The position numbers were made by a program, and so were the translations under genes. This document shows positions 7,452 to 16,462 of a stretch of 64,000 nucleotides of DNA, in pieces. Under the pieces are notes generated by a model. That model saw nothing but the letters and a program-made list of their open reading frames with translations, was not told the DNA's origin and searched no databases. This DNA comes from Streptomyces bluensis. GTDB taxonomy: Bacteria > Actinomycetota > Actinomycetes > Streptomycetales > Streptomycetaceae. The stretch lies in the NCBI RefSeq assembly GCF_014650715.1, contig NZ_BMVM01000001.1:372001-436000 (forward strand), given 5' to 3'. Numbering within the stretch: the stretch's first letter is position 1; each line of letters starts with the position of its first letter.

Positions 7452-8002
7452 GGGGCGCACCGTCCATGCGACACGAACAGTCGGCCTCCGTACGGGAGCA
7501 CGCACTCGCCGCCGAACTGGTCCGCAGGGTCGAGGAGGAGCACCGGCTGGCCCGCGAGGCGCGCTCGGTGTCCGCCGCGCTCGGCCGTCATCGCATCACC
7601 CGGTGCCGCGAGGACAACGCGGAGGCCCTCAGGGCGATGGTCGCCCGCCACGGCTGGCCCACCTCCGAGATGGTCGGCGAACCCGCGTCGACGGCCGCGC
7701 TGATGATCCTGCTGCACGCGTCGGACCTGGGCTTCCAGCTCGCCTGCCGCGACAGGATCGCGGAGGCCGTCGCGGACGGCACCTGCCCGGCCGTGCACCA
7801 CGCCTACATCGCCGACCACTGCGCCGTCGAACTCGGCCAACCGCAGTTCTACGGCACGCGCATCAACGCCCGCACGCTCCACCCGTACCCGATCCGGCAC
7901 CCGGGGACCGTCGACGAGCGCCGCCGCGATGTGGGACTCGGTCCGCTGGGAGACCATCTGCGGGCGCTGCGGGGCGGTCTGGGGGCCACGGGGGAACTTT
8001 GA
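7448..8002 (+). CDS. DUF6624-like hypothetical protein
   Basis: This 184-residue soluble protein starts at the ATG overlapping the previous stop. The N-terminal half is helical and charged (LAAELVRRVEEEHRLAREAR). The C-terminal half has HGWPTSEMVGEPAS, LHASDLGFQL, and AYIADHCAVELGQPQFYGTRI. The H-x-x-D-x-x-x-Q and GQPQxYGT segments recall the DUF6624 family, whose role is unknown. Coupling to the HATPase suggests it works with, or is regulated like, that protein. It converges on the FGE-like gene with only 28 bp between. Confidence 0.6.
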   Translation: MRGAPSMRHEQSASVREHALAAELVRRVEEEHRLAREARSVSAALGRHRITRCREDNAEALRAMVARHGWPTSEMVGEPASTAALMILLHASDLGFQLACRDRIAEAVADGTCPAVHHAYIADHCAVELGQPQFYGTRINARTLHPYPIRHPGTVDERRRDVGLGPLGDHLRALRGGLGATGEL

Positions 8003-8030
8003 CGGGCACGAGCGGGCGAGTTCGGCTCCC

Positions 8031-8714
8031 TCACTGCGTGCCGTCGTGCGGGAGCGAACGTGCGACACGGAAGCCGGTGTCGTCGATCCGCAGGGTCGGG
8101 TGGCTGCGGCGGCGTACGGAGGCGCGGCAGCTCCAGTGCTCGTCGAACCAGCCGCCGCCCCGGAGCACCCGGTAGGAGCCGTAGACCTCCGCGTCGTAGA
8201 CGTCCCAGCACCACTCCCAGACATTGCCCAGCATGTCGTACAGGCCCCACGGGTTGGGACGTCTGCCGCCGACGCCGTGGAGGCGCTCGTCCGAGTTGCC
8301 CCGGTGCCAGGCGATCTCGTCGAGGGCGCCGTAGCGCGGGCCGGTGGTACCGGCCCGGCAGGCGTGCTCCCACTCCGCCTCGGTCGGCAGCCGGTACCCG
8401 TCGGCGCCCCTGTCCCACTCGGCGCCCTCCTCATCGAGGAGGCGGTACGCGGGCGTCAAACCCTCGCTCAGGGAGAGGGAGTTGCAGTAACGGACCGCGT
8501 CCCACCACGACACGGTCTCGACGGGCAGCCGGTCGCCTTCCGCGGTGCTCGGCCGCTCGCCGGTGACCTGTGCGTACCGCTCCTGGGTGACCGGGAACGC
8601 GCAGAGTTCGTAGGGTGCCACGTCCACCGCCCAACTCCGCTGCGTCCGGCGGTCCGACAGTGTCACTCGTCCCGGCGGGACAGCGACCATCGCGTTGTCC
8701 GTACGCGTGTTCAT
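8031..8714 (-). CDS. SUMF1/FGE-fold protein lacking one catalytic cysteine
   Basis: This 227-residue protein has the formylglycine-generating-enzyme-like sulfatase-modifying domain: YRLPTEAEWEHACRAG, NPWGLYDMLGNVWEWCWD, and RVLRGGGWF near the C-terminus. True actinobacterial FGEs have two active-site cysteines after RGGSW. Here the first position is Asp191 while Cys196 fits the second. It is therefore unlikely to be a functional sulfatase-activating oxidase and belongs to the broad family used as EgtB-like or substrate-binding modules. It is short for the family, containing essentially only the core. It lies 41 bp downstream of the aldo/keto reductase on the same strand. Confidence 0.85.
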   Translation of the reverse strand: MNTRTDNAMVAVPPGRVTLSDRRTQRSWAVDVAPYELCAFPVTQERYAQVTGERPSTAEGDRLPVETVSWWDAVRYCNSLSLSEGLTPAYRLLDEEGAEWDRGADGYRLPTEAEWEHACRAGTTGPRYGALDEIAWHRGNSDERLHGVGGRRPNPWGLYDMLGNVWEWCWDVYDAEVYGSYRVLRGGGWFDEHWSCRASVRRRSHPTLRIDDTGFRVARSLPHDGTQ

Positions 8715-8755
8715 CGACGTGATCTTACGGGGTGTGGCCTGGCGGCGGGTCCGCC

Positions 8756-9718
<963 letters not shown>

Positions 9719-9746
9719 CGTCGCCACTCCTGTCATCGGGGGTGCT

Positions 9747-9763
9747 CTGCTCCTGAGGAGCAG
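9747..9763 (-). terminator. Short hairpin after the MFS gene
   Basis: 7-bp arms CTGCTCC and GGAGCAG flank TGA, in the 104-bp gap between the MFS stop and the aldo/keto reductase start. It is a modest stem, so a weak or attenuating terminator. Confidence 0.4.
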
Positions 9764-9822
9764 CGTACGAAGTGCTCGGGGCGGCGCGCCGGAGAGGGCC
9801 GTGCGGGGCGGGTCGACGGCTC

Positions 9823-11145
9823 TCAGACCCGGTACCGGCGCAGGGCCGGTGTCGTCGTGGCCAGGAGGAGCATCGCCGCGACGACCAGGAGTCCGCCGCC
9901 CGCCACGGCCACGCGCGGGCCGAAGGCCGAACCGGCGGTGCCGTGCAGGACGTCGGCGAGGCGCGGGCCCCCCGCGACGACGACCGTGAAGACGCCCTGC
10001 ATACGGCCGCGCATCTCGTCGGTGGCGGCCGAGAGGAGGATGGCGCCGCGGAAGACCATGGAGACCATGTCGGCGGCCCCGGCGACAGCGAGGAACGCCA
10101 CCGCGAGCCAGAGGCTCGTGCTCAGCCCGGCCCCTGTGATCGCCACGCCCCAGGCCACCACGGCCGCGACGACCATGAGACCGTGCCGGCGCGCTCGGGA
10201 GAACGTGCCCGAGAACAGCCCGCCGAGCACGGCGCCGATGGGTATCGCCGCGAACAGCAGCCCGAGCGCGAGGCCCTCCCCGTAGGGGGCGTAGGTCTCG
10301 GCGGCGAGTTGGGGGAAGAGGGCGCGGGGCATGCCGAGGACCATCGCGATGATGTCGGCGAGGAAGGACAGCAGCAGCACCTTGTGCAGCGAGATGTAGC
10401 GGAAGCCCGCGGCCACCTCGCGCCAGCCGGCCCGCCGCCCCGGACCGGGAGCGGTGAGGGGCGGGAGCGCGGGGAGCCGTGCGACCGCCCAGACGGTGAC
10501 GCACAGCGCCAGCGCGTCGATCAGGTACAGCTCCGCCAGTCCCACGACCGGGATCAGCGCGCCGGCGAGGAGCGGGCCCACCACGAGGCCGGTCTGCATC
10601 ACGGTGGAGCCCAGCGCGTTGGCCGCGGCGAGTTCGTCGCCGGGCACGAGGCGGGCGATGGAGGCGTTGCGGGCCGGTGAGTTCAGGCCGAAGAACGCCT
10701 GCTGGAGGGCGAGCAGGACCATCAGCGCCGGGACCGAGTCGAGTCCGGTGACGGCCTGGAGCCAGAAGAGGAGGGAGGTGACCGCGATGCCCGCGTTGGT
10801 GATCAGCATGAGCGTGCGGCGGTCCATGCTGTCGGCGACCGCGCCGCCCCACAGCGCGAAGACCATCAGCGGCAGGAGCCCGGCGAGGCTCGCGTAGCCG
10901 ACCCATGCGGAGGAACCCGTGATGTCGTAGATCTGCTTGGGCACCGCGACGGCGGTCAGCTGGCTGCCGACCGCGGTGACGATCGTCGAGGACCACAGGC
11001 GGCGGTAGGCGGGGCGGCGCAGCGGGCGCGTGTCCATGGCCCAGCGGCGCCACCCGCGGGTGCGGGACCCGGCCGGCTCCGCTGTCCCTGCTGTGTCGCC
11101 GCCCGGTCCCGTATCGCTGCCCGTACTGTTCTCGCTCGTGTCCAC
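9823..11145 (-). CDS. MFS transporter (MFS_3/EntS-like exporter)
   Basis: This 440-residue membrane protein has about 12 hydrophobic segments and a 35-residue Gly/Thr-rich cytoplasmic N-terminus. The loop GGAVADSMDRRTLM is the conserved MFS motif A after TM2, and NSPARNASIARLVP is typical of MFS_3 proteins, which export siderophores or drugs. The GTG at 11145 follows AGGA with suitable spacing. No regulator is coupled to it; 127 bp separate it from the NUDIX gene on the same strand. The substrate cannot be predicted. Confidence 0.85.
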   Translation of the reverse strand: MDTSENSTGSDTGPGGDTAGTAEPAGSRTRGWRRWAMDTRPLRRPAYRRLWSSTIVTAVGSQLTAVAVPKQIYDITGSSAWVGYASLAGLLPLMVFALWGGAVADSMDRRTLMLITNAGIAVTSLLFWLQAVTGLDSVPALMVLLALQQAFFGLNSPARNASIARLVPGDELAAANALGSTVMQTGLVVGPLLAGALIPVVGLAELYLIDALALCVTVWAVARLPALPPLTAPGPGRRAGWREVAAGFRYISLHKVLLLSFLADIIAMVLGMPRALFPQLAAETYAPYGEGLALGLLFAAIPIGAVLGGLFSGTFSRARRHGLMVVAAVVAWGVAITGAGLSTSLWLAVAFLAVAGAADMVSMVFRGAILLSAATDEMRGRMQGVFTVVVAGGPRLADVLHGTAGSAFGPRVAVAGGGLLVVAAMLLLATTTPALRRYRV

Positions 11146-11272
11146 CGACGTCCTGCTTGCTCGCTACATCTTTCGGTACGGGCATCACTATCGCCCACCC
11201 GGCGGCGGGCTCGGCAGGAGGGTGGCGGAAGGCTCCGTCGCGAAGGCCGTCGTGGCCGCGACGGGGCACGGG

Positions 11273-11962
11273 TCAGGCTTCGCCGCCCCCGGCGCTGGAC
11301 GGGCCGCTGAAAGGGCCCTCCAGTGCCGCCCACTGGAGCAGCATGATGGTCTTCGCGTCGGCGATCTCGCCCGTGCGGATCATCTCCAGGGCCCGGCGGA
11401 AGGGCAGCTCGACGATCTCGATGTCCTCGCCCTCCTCGTCCAGTCCCCCGCCCTCGTGCGTACGGGTCGACGGGCCGTACGAGGCGGCGTAGAAGCTCAC
11501 GCGCTCGGTGACGGAACCGGGGCTCATGTAGACGTCGAAGACGTGCCGGATCTCGCCGATGGTGTGGCCCGTCTCCTCGACGACCTCGCGCCGCACCGCG
11601 ACCTCGGGGTGCTCGTCCTCCTCGTCGAGCAGCCCGCCCGGCGTCTCGATCAGCATCCCGTCGGGGTGGCCGTTGACGTACACGGGGTAGCGGAACTGCC
11701 GGGTGAGCAGCACGGTCTGCCGGTCGGCGTCGTACAGCAGCATGGTGGCGCCGTTGCCCCGGTCGTGGGTCTCGCGCTCCTGGGTGCTCCAGGTGCCGTC
11801 GGCGTGCTGGAAGTCGAAGGTGGTGGTGCGTTCCACGTACCAGTGGCAGGACAGCAGCTTCACGTCCCGCACCTTGATGCGCGGGTTGCCCGTCAGGTCC
11901 CGCCCGGCGCGGTCGAGTCCGGTACGGCCGCGGCGGTCCGGGGTGTCGATGCCCGCGGTCAT
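11273..11962 (-). CDS. NUDIX hydrolase, NudK/ADP-sugar pyrophosphatase-like
   Basis: This 229-residue protein carries a Nudix box at about residues 109-132 (ETPGGLLDEED, then RREVVEETGH), with the REVxEE metal-binding glutamates. The preceding part (LSCHWYVERTTTFDF, RGNGATMLLYD, LLTRQFRYPVYVNG) resembles NudK-type enzymes that cleave GDP-mannose or ADP-ribose. The box has one extra residue between its first Gly and Glu. The ATG at 11962 overlaps the stop of a possible 30-codon ORF. Confidence 0.85.
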   Translation of the reverse strand: MTAGIDTPDRRGRTGLDRAGRDLTGNPRIKVRDVKLLSCHWYVERTTTFDFQHADGTWSTQERETHDRGNGATMLLYDADRQTVLLTRQFRYPVYVNGHPDGMLIETPGGLLDEEDEHPEVAVRREVVEETGHTIGEIRHVFDVYMSPGSVTERVSFYAASYGPSTRTHEGGGLDEEGEDIEIVELPFRRALEMIRTGEIADAKTIMLLQWAALEGPFSGPSSAGGGEA

Positions 11963-12051
11963 CGGGTGCGGGCCGGGTGCGAGCGGGGAACCCCGTGAAC
12001 CGGGTGCGAGCAGTGACGACGCGCAGGGCAGGTACAGCTGAACTTGGTCAT
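11959..12051 (-). CDS. Possible 30-residue Cys/His-rich ORF upstream of the NUDIX gene
   Basis: The frame starts at ATG 12051 and ends in a TGA overlapping the NUDIX ATG. It has CxC, a third Cys followed by Ser-His, and two further His, which could bind a metal. The ribosome site is poor (AGAAGCGG). It is listed only because of the exact overlap and composition. Confidence 0.2.
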   Translation of the reverse strand: MTKFSCTCPARRHCSHPVHGVPRSHPARTR

Positions 12052-12082
12052 GACCGCTTCTACCATTCCGGTCCGCCCGGTG

Positions 12083-13600
12083 TCAGGCGTTCCCCCCGCG
12101 GGTGGGTTCGGCGCGTGTCGCCCGCGGTGCGGAGGCGTCGCGCTGGTGGCGGGCCAGGGTGTGCGCGATGTCGCGTGTCGCCGGATACAGGCGGCGGTAG
12201 AGCTCGTACAACTCGTCGTACCGGCACCGGAGTCGGGCATCGGGTGTGACGCTTTCGCGCACCGGGTTCCAGGTGTCCATGTCGGCCGCTCCGATCGCGC
12301 CCGCGGCCAGGTACGCGGCGCCGTAGCTCGCTCCGAGGGTGACGCTCCTGATCTCCTGGTCCAGGCCGGTCACGTCGGAGACGACACGTGTCCACAGTCC
12401 GCCGCGGGTTCCGCCGCCGACGGCGACGACGCGGTCGATGCGCGCACCGGCGGCGCGCATCGCCTCGACGTTGTGCCGCACACCGAAGGCCGTGGCCTCC
12501 AGAGCGGCGCGATAGAGGTCGCCGCGGGTGTGCTCCACCGTCAGCCCGGCGACCAGGCCCCGTGCGTCGGGGTCGGCGACCGGGGTCCGTTCCCCGGCGA
12601 AGTACGGGAGCATCAGCAGGCCCCGGGCACCGGGCCCGGACCGCTCGGCCTCCGCGAGGAGGGTGGCGGTGTCGGGCGCGCCGAACAGTTCCCGCAGCCA
12701 GTCGGTGACCATGCCGGAGGTGGCCATGCCGCCCGCGAGGCTGCGTGTTCCGGGCAGCGCGCCGACCGTGCTCCACAGGTGGGGCACGAGGACGCGCTCG
12801 TCGGTGGTGTTGATCAGGAACATGGTGCTGCCATACATGAGCATCAGGTCACCGGTGTGCTGGGCATCAACGCTCAGCGCCTCCGACCAGGCGTCGATCG
12901 TGCCGGTGATCACAGGGATTCCTGCCGGCAGTCCGGTGGCGGCGGCCGCTTCGGCGGTGAGGTGGCCGGCGATGTCTCCGGGCCAGCGCAGCGGCGGGAG
13001 TTCGAGGTGCGGAGCGATGTGCCGCGCCCACGGTGCGTACCAGCCCTGGGCGAGGGAGTCGTAGAGCGGCACGGCCTGGCTGGCGGAGTGGTGGTCGAGG
13101 ACGTAGGCGCCGGTCAGCCGGTGGACGAGGAAGGAGCTGGGCATGTAAAGCCGCCGGGCGCGCGCTGCCACCTCGGGCTCGTGCTCCGCCAGCCAGGCGA
13201 TCTTGGGGCCGACGGCCTGGGTGGAGAGCACCGATCCACAGCGCTCCAGCACCGTCTCCCGGCCCAGCTCGCCCTCCAGCCGCGCGATCTGCTCGGTCGC
13301 CCGGGTGTCGACGCCGTAGAGGATCGCCGGACGCAGCGGAACGCCCGCCTCGTCGGTCAGGGCGACACAGGGGCCCATGCCGCTGACGCCCACCGCCCTG
13401 ACCGGCCCTCGCGCCGGACGCAGCTCGCGGGCGAGGCAGGCGAATTCGTCCCACCACACGCGGGCGTCCATCTCCACGTGGCCGGGGCGCGGCCGGCTGA
13501 CCGCGTGCGGCCGTACGGCGGTGGCCAGCACCGTGCCGTCGTGGTCGACGAGCACTCCCTTGCTGCTGGACGTCCCGATGTCGACTCCGAGCACGGTCAT
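12083..13600 (-). CDS. FGGY-family carbohydrate kinase
   Basis: This 505-residue sugar kinase has both FGGY domains. VLGVDIGTSSSKGVLVD is the phosphate-1 loop. GVSGMGPCVALTDEAG and AILYGVDTRA follow in the N-terminal domain, TGTIDAWSEALS lies at the hinge, and VVAVGGGTRGGLWTRVVSDVTG is the adenosine-binding motif. The closest type is xylulose/LsrK-like kinase, but the sugar cannot be fixed from sequence alone. The start MTVLGVD at 13600 is the family norm; upstream codons in frame are non-conserved. It is divergent from AIM24 and has no transporter or isomerase beside it. A charged C-terminal tail follows the kinase core. Confidence 0.88.
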   Translation of the reverse strand: MTVLGVDIGTSSSKGVLVDHDGTVLATAVRPHAVSRPRPGHVEMDARVWWDEFACLARELRPARGPVRAVGVSGMGPCVALTDEAGVPLRPAILYGVDTRATEQIARLEGELGRETVLERCGSVLSTQAVGPKIAWLAEHEPEVAARARRLYMPSSFLVHRLTGAYVLDHHSASQAVPLYDSLAQGWYAPWARHIAPHLELPPLRWPGDIAGHLTAEAAAATGLPAGIPVITGTIDAWSEALSVDAQHTGDLMLMYGSTMFLINTTDERVLVPHLWSTVGALPGTRSLAGGMATSGMVTDWLRELFGAPDTATLLAEAERSGPGARGLLMLPYFAGERTPVADPDARGLVAGLTVEHTRGDLYRAALEATAFGVRHNVEAMRAAGARIDRVVAVGGGTRGGLWTRVVSDVTGLDQEIRSVTLGASYGAAYLAAGAIGAADMDTWNPVRESVTPDARLRCRYDELYELYRRLYPATRDIAHTLARHQRDASAPRATRAEPTRGGNA

Positions 13601-13665
13601 ACGGTCACGGCTCCCCTCACTGCGTGGATACGGGCAGTCAGCAATCCTCCCGCCCCGACGGCGGG

Positions 13666-13694
13666 TTGACACGAAGGAGTACCGCGAGCTTGGC
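13666..13694 (+). promoter_or_regulatory. Possible promoter for the AIM24 gene
   Basis: TTGACA at 13666-13671 is a consensus -35. The -10 17-18 bp away (around 13689-13694) is poor. It lies in the 125-bp divergent gap between the FGGY kinase and AIM24. Confidence 0.3.
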
Positions 13695-13725
13695 GGAGGC
13701 GGTGGCTCCGGGACAGCATGCCTGC

Positions 13726-14397
13726 ATGAAGGGTGATCTCTTTTCCAGCGAGCACATGGTGCAACCGGCGTACGCGCCGGGGATGAGCGTGCAGAACGCG
13801 AAGACCATCAAGTACGCCGTCAACGGGGAGATGCTCGCGCGACAGGGGGCGATGATCGCCTACCGGGGGAATCTGCAGTTCGAACGCAAGGGCCAGGGCA
13901 TGGGCGGCATGCTCAAGCGCGCGGTCACCGGCGAGGGGCTGCCGCTGATGGCGGTGCGCGGGCAGGGCGAGGCGTGGTTCGCGCACGAGGCGCAGAACTG
14001 CTTCATCGTCGACATCGAGCCGGGGGACGCGCTCACCGTCAACGGGCGCAACGTGCTCTGTTTCGACCCCACCCTGGCGTACGAGATCAAGACGGTGAAG
14101 GGTGCGGGCATCACCGGCGGCGGTCTGTTCAACAGTGTGTTCACCGGACAGGGGAGGCTCGGGCTGATGTGCGAGGGCAATCCGCTGGTCATCCCGGTGT
14201 CGCAGCAGCAGCCCGTGTTCGTCGACACCGACGCCGTGGTGGGCTGGTCGGCCCAGCTGCACACGTCGCTGCACCGGTCGCAGTCCTTCGGGTCGATGAT
14301 CCGCGGCGGCTCCGGGGAGGCCGTCCAGCTGAAGCTGGAGGGCGAGGGTTTCGTGGTCGTACGGCCGAGCGAGGCCACCCCGCACAAGCCTCAGTAG
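13726..14397 (+). CDS. AIM24 family protein
   Basis: This 223-residue beta-rich protein of the AIM24/TerD-associated family has SVQNAKTIKYAVNGEMLARQGAMIAYRGNL-type N-terminal strands, then FIVDIEPGDALTVNG and LMCEGNPLVIPV. Bacterial members are of unknown biochemical function; the mitochondrial namesake affects inner-membrane organisation. The start ATG at 13726 is chosen because conservation begins there. The ribosome site is weak. It precedes the AlkB-like gene, with 33-54 bp between depending on that gene's start. Confidence 0.82.
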   Translation: MKGDLFSSEHMVQPAYAPGMSVQNAKTIKYAVNGEMLARQGAMIAYRGNLQFERKGQGMGGMLKRAVTGEGLPLMAVRGQGEAWFAHEAQNCFIVDIEPGDALTVNGRNVLCFDPTLAYEIKTVKGAGITGGGLFNSVFTGQGRLGLMCEGNPLVIPVSQQQPVFVDTDAVVGWSAQLHTSLHRSQSFGSMIRGGSGEAVQLKLEGEGFVVVRPSEATPHKPQ

Positions 14398-14451
14398 CAC
14401 CGGCGTGAGTCTGATCGAACATATATCCGAATGCGAGGTACGCTGGCGAGT

Positions 14452-15093
14452 ATGGCCATGCACCTCCAGGGCTCGCACCTCCAGGGCTCGCTCTTCGACC
14501 AGTCCGACACGGTCCAGCTCGCCCCGCTGGAGCAGACACGCCGGGTCACGCTCGGCGCGGGGGCCTGGATCGACCTGCTGCCCGGCTGGCTCAGCGGGGC
14601 CGACGCACTCTTCGCGCACCTCGCCGAGGAGGTGCCCTGGCGGGCCGAGCGACGGCAGATGTACGAGCAGGTCGTCGACGTGCCCCGGCTGCTGGCGTAC
14701 TACGCGGACGGCGATCCGCTGCCCCATCCCGTGCTCGACGAGGCCCGTGACGCGCTCACCGCGCGCTACGCCGACGAGCTGGGCGAACCGTTCGTCACGG
14801 CCGGTCTCTGCTACTACCGCGACGGCCGGGACAGTGTGGCCTGGCACGGTGACCGCATCGGCCGGGGCGCCCGGCAGGACACGATGGTGGCCATCCTGTC
14901 GGTGGGCACGGCACGCGACCTGGCCCTGCGTCCACGCCAGGGCGGCCACACCCAGCGGTTCCCGCTGGGTCACGGCGATCTGATCGTGATGGGCGGCTCC
15001 TGCCAGCGCACCTGGGACCACGCCGTGCCCAAGACGAACCGCGCGGCGGGCCCGCGCATCAGCATCCAGTTCCGGCCACAGGGCGTGAACTGA
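14452..15093 (+). CDS. AlkB-like 2OG-Fe(II) dioxygenase
   Basis: The protein has about 213 residues. Numbering from an alternative ATG at 14431, the iron ligands are His139 and Asp141 in WHGDRIGR and His197 in WDHAVPK. Arg209 in PRISIQFR is the 2-oxoglutarate-binding arginine. ALLSV-type and PLGHGDLIVMGG strands complete the AlkB fold. Enzymes of this group demethylate alkylated DNA or RNA bases. Starts at 14431, 14452 and 14458 are possible and none has a strong ribosome site. The N-terminus contains a tandem HLQGS duplication encoded by a 15-bp direct repeat. It may be co-transcribed with AIM24. Confidence 0.85.
   Translation: MAMHLQGSHLQGSLFDQSDTVQLAPLEQTRRVTLGAGAWIDLLPGWLSGADALFAHLAEEVPWRAERRQMYEQVVDVPRLLAYYADGDPLPHPVLDEARDALTARYADELGEPFVTAGLCYYRDGRDSVAWHGDRIGRGARQDTMVAILSVGTARDLALRPRQGGHTQRFPLGHGDLIVMGGSCQRTWDHAVPKTNRAAGPRISIQFRPQGVN
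14461..14490 (+). repeat. Tandem 15-bp duplication inside the AlkB-like gene
   Basis: CACCTCCAGGGCTCG occurs twice head-to-tail (14461-14475, 14476-14490), duplicating HLQGS in the N-terminal region without shifting the frame. It is exact, so probably recent. Confidence 0.85.
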
Positions 15094-15114
15094 CAGGTCG
15101 CCGCCCCGCGCGGT

Positions 15115-16326
15115 CTACTTCCCCGCGGCCAGTGCCCGCGTCTGCGCCCTGCGGGCCAGACGCGGGCCCAGCCAGCGCTTGAGGCGGCGCAGCACCTCCA
15201 GCTGCCCGGCGGCGCGGTCGAGTCGGTAGTACAGCCGCGGCGGTACGTACGGCAGCAGCGGGGAGTGGCGCTGGCCGAGGAGGGCGAACATCTGCCGTGG
15301 CGGCAGATGGATATAGCGTGGCAGGTTCTCGTACCACTGGGCGCTCAGGCGGGCCGCGCCCTGCTGCCGGAGAAGTCCGGCCTTGCGCTGCTGTTCGTAC
15401 CGGGCGAGCGCGGGCCGGAGTTCCGTGCGGTCGCGCAGGGCTCCGGCCAGGGAGATGGCGTCCTCCAGGGCGAGGGTGGTGCCCGCGCCGATGGAGTAGT
15501 GCGTGGTGTGGGCGGCGTCGCCGATGAGGACGAGGTTGCCCCGGGACCATGTGCGGTTGGTCAGGGTGCGGAAGTTCAGCCACTGCGCGGCGCCGCCGGG
15601 CTGGGCGCGGCCGATCAGCGGGTGGCCGTCGAGGATGCCCGCGAAGAGCTTCTCCAGGAGGGCCAGTGCGTCGGCCTCGTTCGCGTGGTCGAGGCCGAGG
15701 CCGGTCCAGGTCTCCGGGGAGCACTCCACGACGCAGGTGCTCTGCTCCCCGCTGAATCCGTAGGCGTAGCACCAGATCCAGCCGTGGCCGGTCTCCTGGA
15801 AGGAGAAGGTGAACGTGTCGAAGACCTGGGTGGTGCCGAGCCAGATGTACCGGTTGCGGCCGAGCCGGACGTCGGTGCCGAAGTGGTCGGCGTGCCGCTC
15901 GCGCAGGGCGCTGTGGACCCCGTCGCCCGCCACGACCAGGTCGGCGTCCGGGACGCGGTCCGCGGTGACCTCGTGCTCGAACTCCAGTCGTACCCCGAGG
16001 GATTCGGCGCGCCCGGCAAGCAGATCGAGCATGCGGCGCCGGCCGATGCCGAAACCCTCGTCGCCGTGGTGGACCGTCCGGCTGCCACGGACGTGGGCGA
16101 CTCCGTCGCTCCAGCGGACCGAGTGCGCGGCCACGGCCGCCGCCGACTCGGGATCGTGCGCGCGGAGCGTGTCGAGCAGCTCGGCCCAGTAGGTCACGCC
16201 CCAGCCGTATGTCGAGCCGGCCGGGTTGCGTTCATGGACGGTGATGTCGCAGGAGGGGTCCTGGCGTTTCATCAGGATCGAGAAATACAGATTTGCGGGG
16301 CCGCCGCCGACGCATGCGATCTTCAC
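15115..16326 (-). CDS. FAD-dependent aromatic monooxygenase, salicylyl-/anthraniloyl-CoA hydroxylase-like
   Basis: This 403-residue flavoprotein has a dinucleotide-binding start (IACVGGGPANLYF, the third Gly replaced by Asn), TVHERNPAGSTYGWGVTYW, and GIGRRRMLDLLAGRAESLGV. The FAD ribityl motif is LIGDAAHTTHYSIGAGTTLALEDA. These segments match the hydroxylase half of salicylyl-CoA 5-hydroxylase/2-aminobenzoyl-CoA monooxygenase and of VioD-like enzymes. The bifunctional enzymes are roughly twice as long with an Old Yellow Enzyme domain, which is absent here. The GTG at 16326 has GGGGGAG upstream. The substrate is unknown; no CoA ligase or ring-degradation genes adjoin it. Confidence 0.82.
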   Translation of the reverse strand: MKIACVGGGPANLYFSILMKRQDPSCDITVHERNPAGSTYGWGVTYWAELLDTLRAHDPESAAAVAAHSVRWSDGVAHVRGSRTVHHGDEGFGIGRRRMLDLLAGRAESLGVRLEFEHEVTADRVPDADLVVAGDGVHSALRERHADHFGTDVRLGRNRYIWLGTTQVFDTFTFSFQETGHGWIWCYAYGFSGEQSTCVVECSPETWTGLGLDHANEADALALLEKLFAGILDGHPLIGRAQPGGAAQWLNFRTLTNRTWSRGNLVLIGDAAHTTHYSIGAGTTLALEDAISLAGALRDRTELRPALARYEQQRKAGLLRQQGAARLSAQWYENLPRYIHLPPRQMFALLGQRHSPLLPYVPPRLYYRLDRAAGQLEVLRRLKRWLGPRLARRAQTRALAAGK

Positions 16327-16462
16327 GCGCACTCCCCCGGAATCACACCGAGTCACATTCGGACGCGCAGCGTAACAGCGTGCGGGGGGCTCTGACGGCG
16401 CTTGCCACGCACGCGTCACCGATGTGTCGGCCGTATGGAGGCGGCGGCCTAGGCGTTCCCCG

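Noticed and set aside
9719-11269. Upstream extension of the aldo/keto reductase frame to about 837 residues
   Set aside because: The extra part is a Pro/Arg-rich shadow of the MFS gene; the reductase has its own start and ribosome site at 9718.
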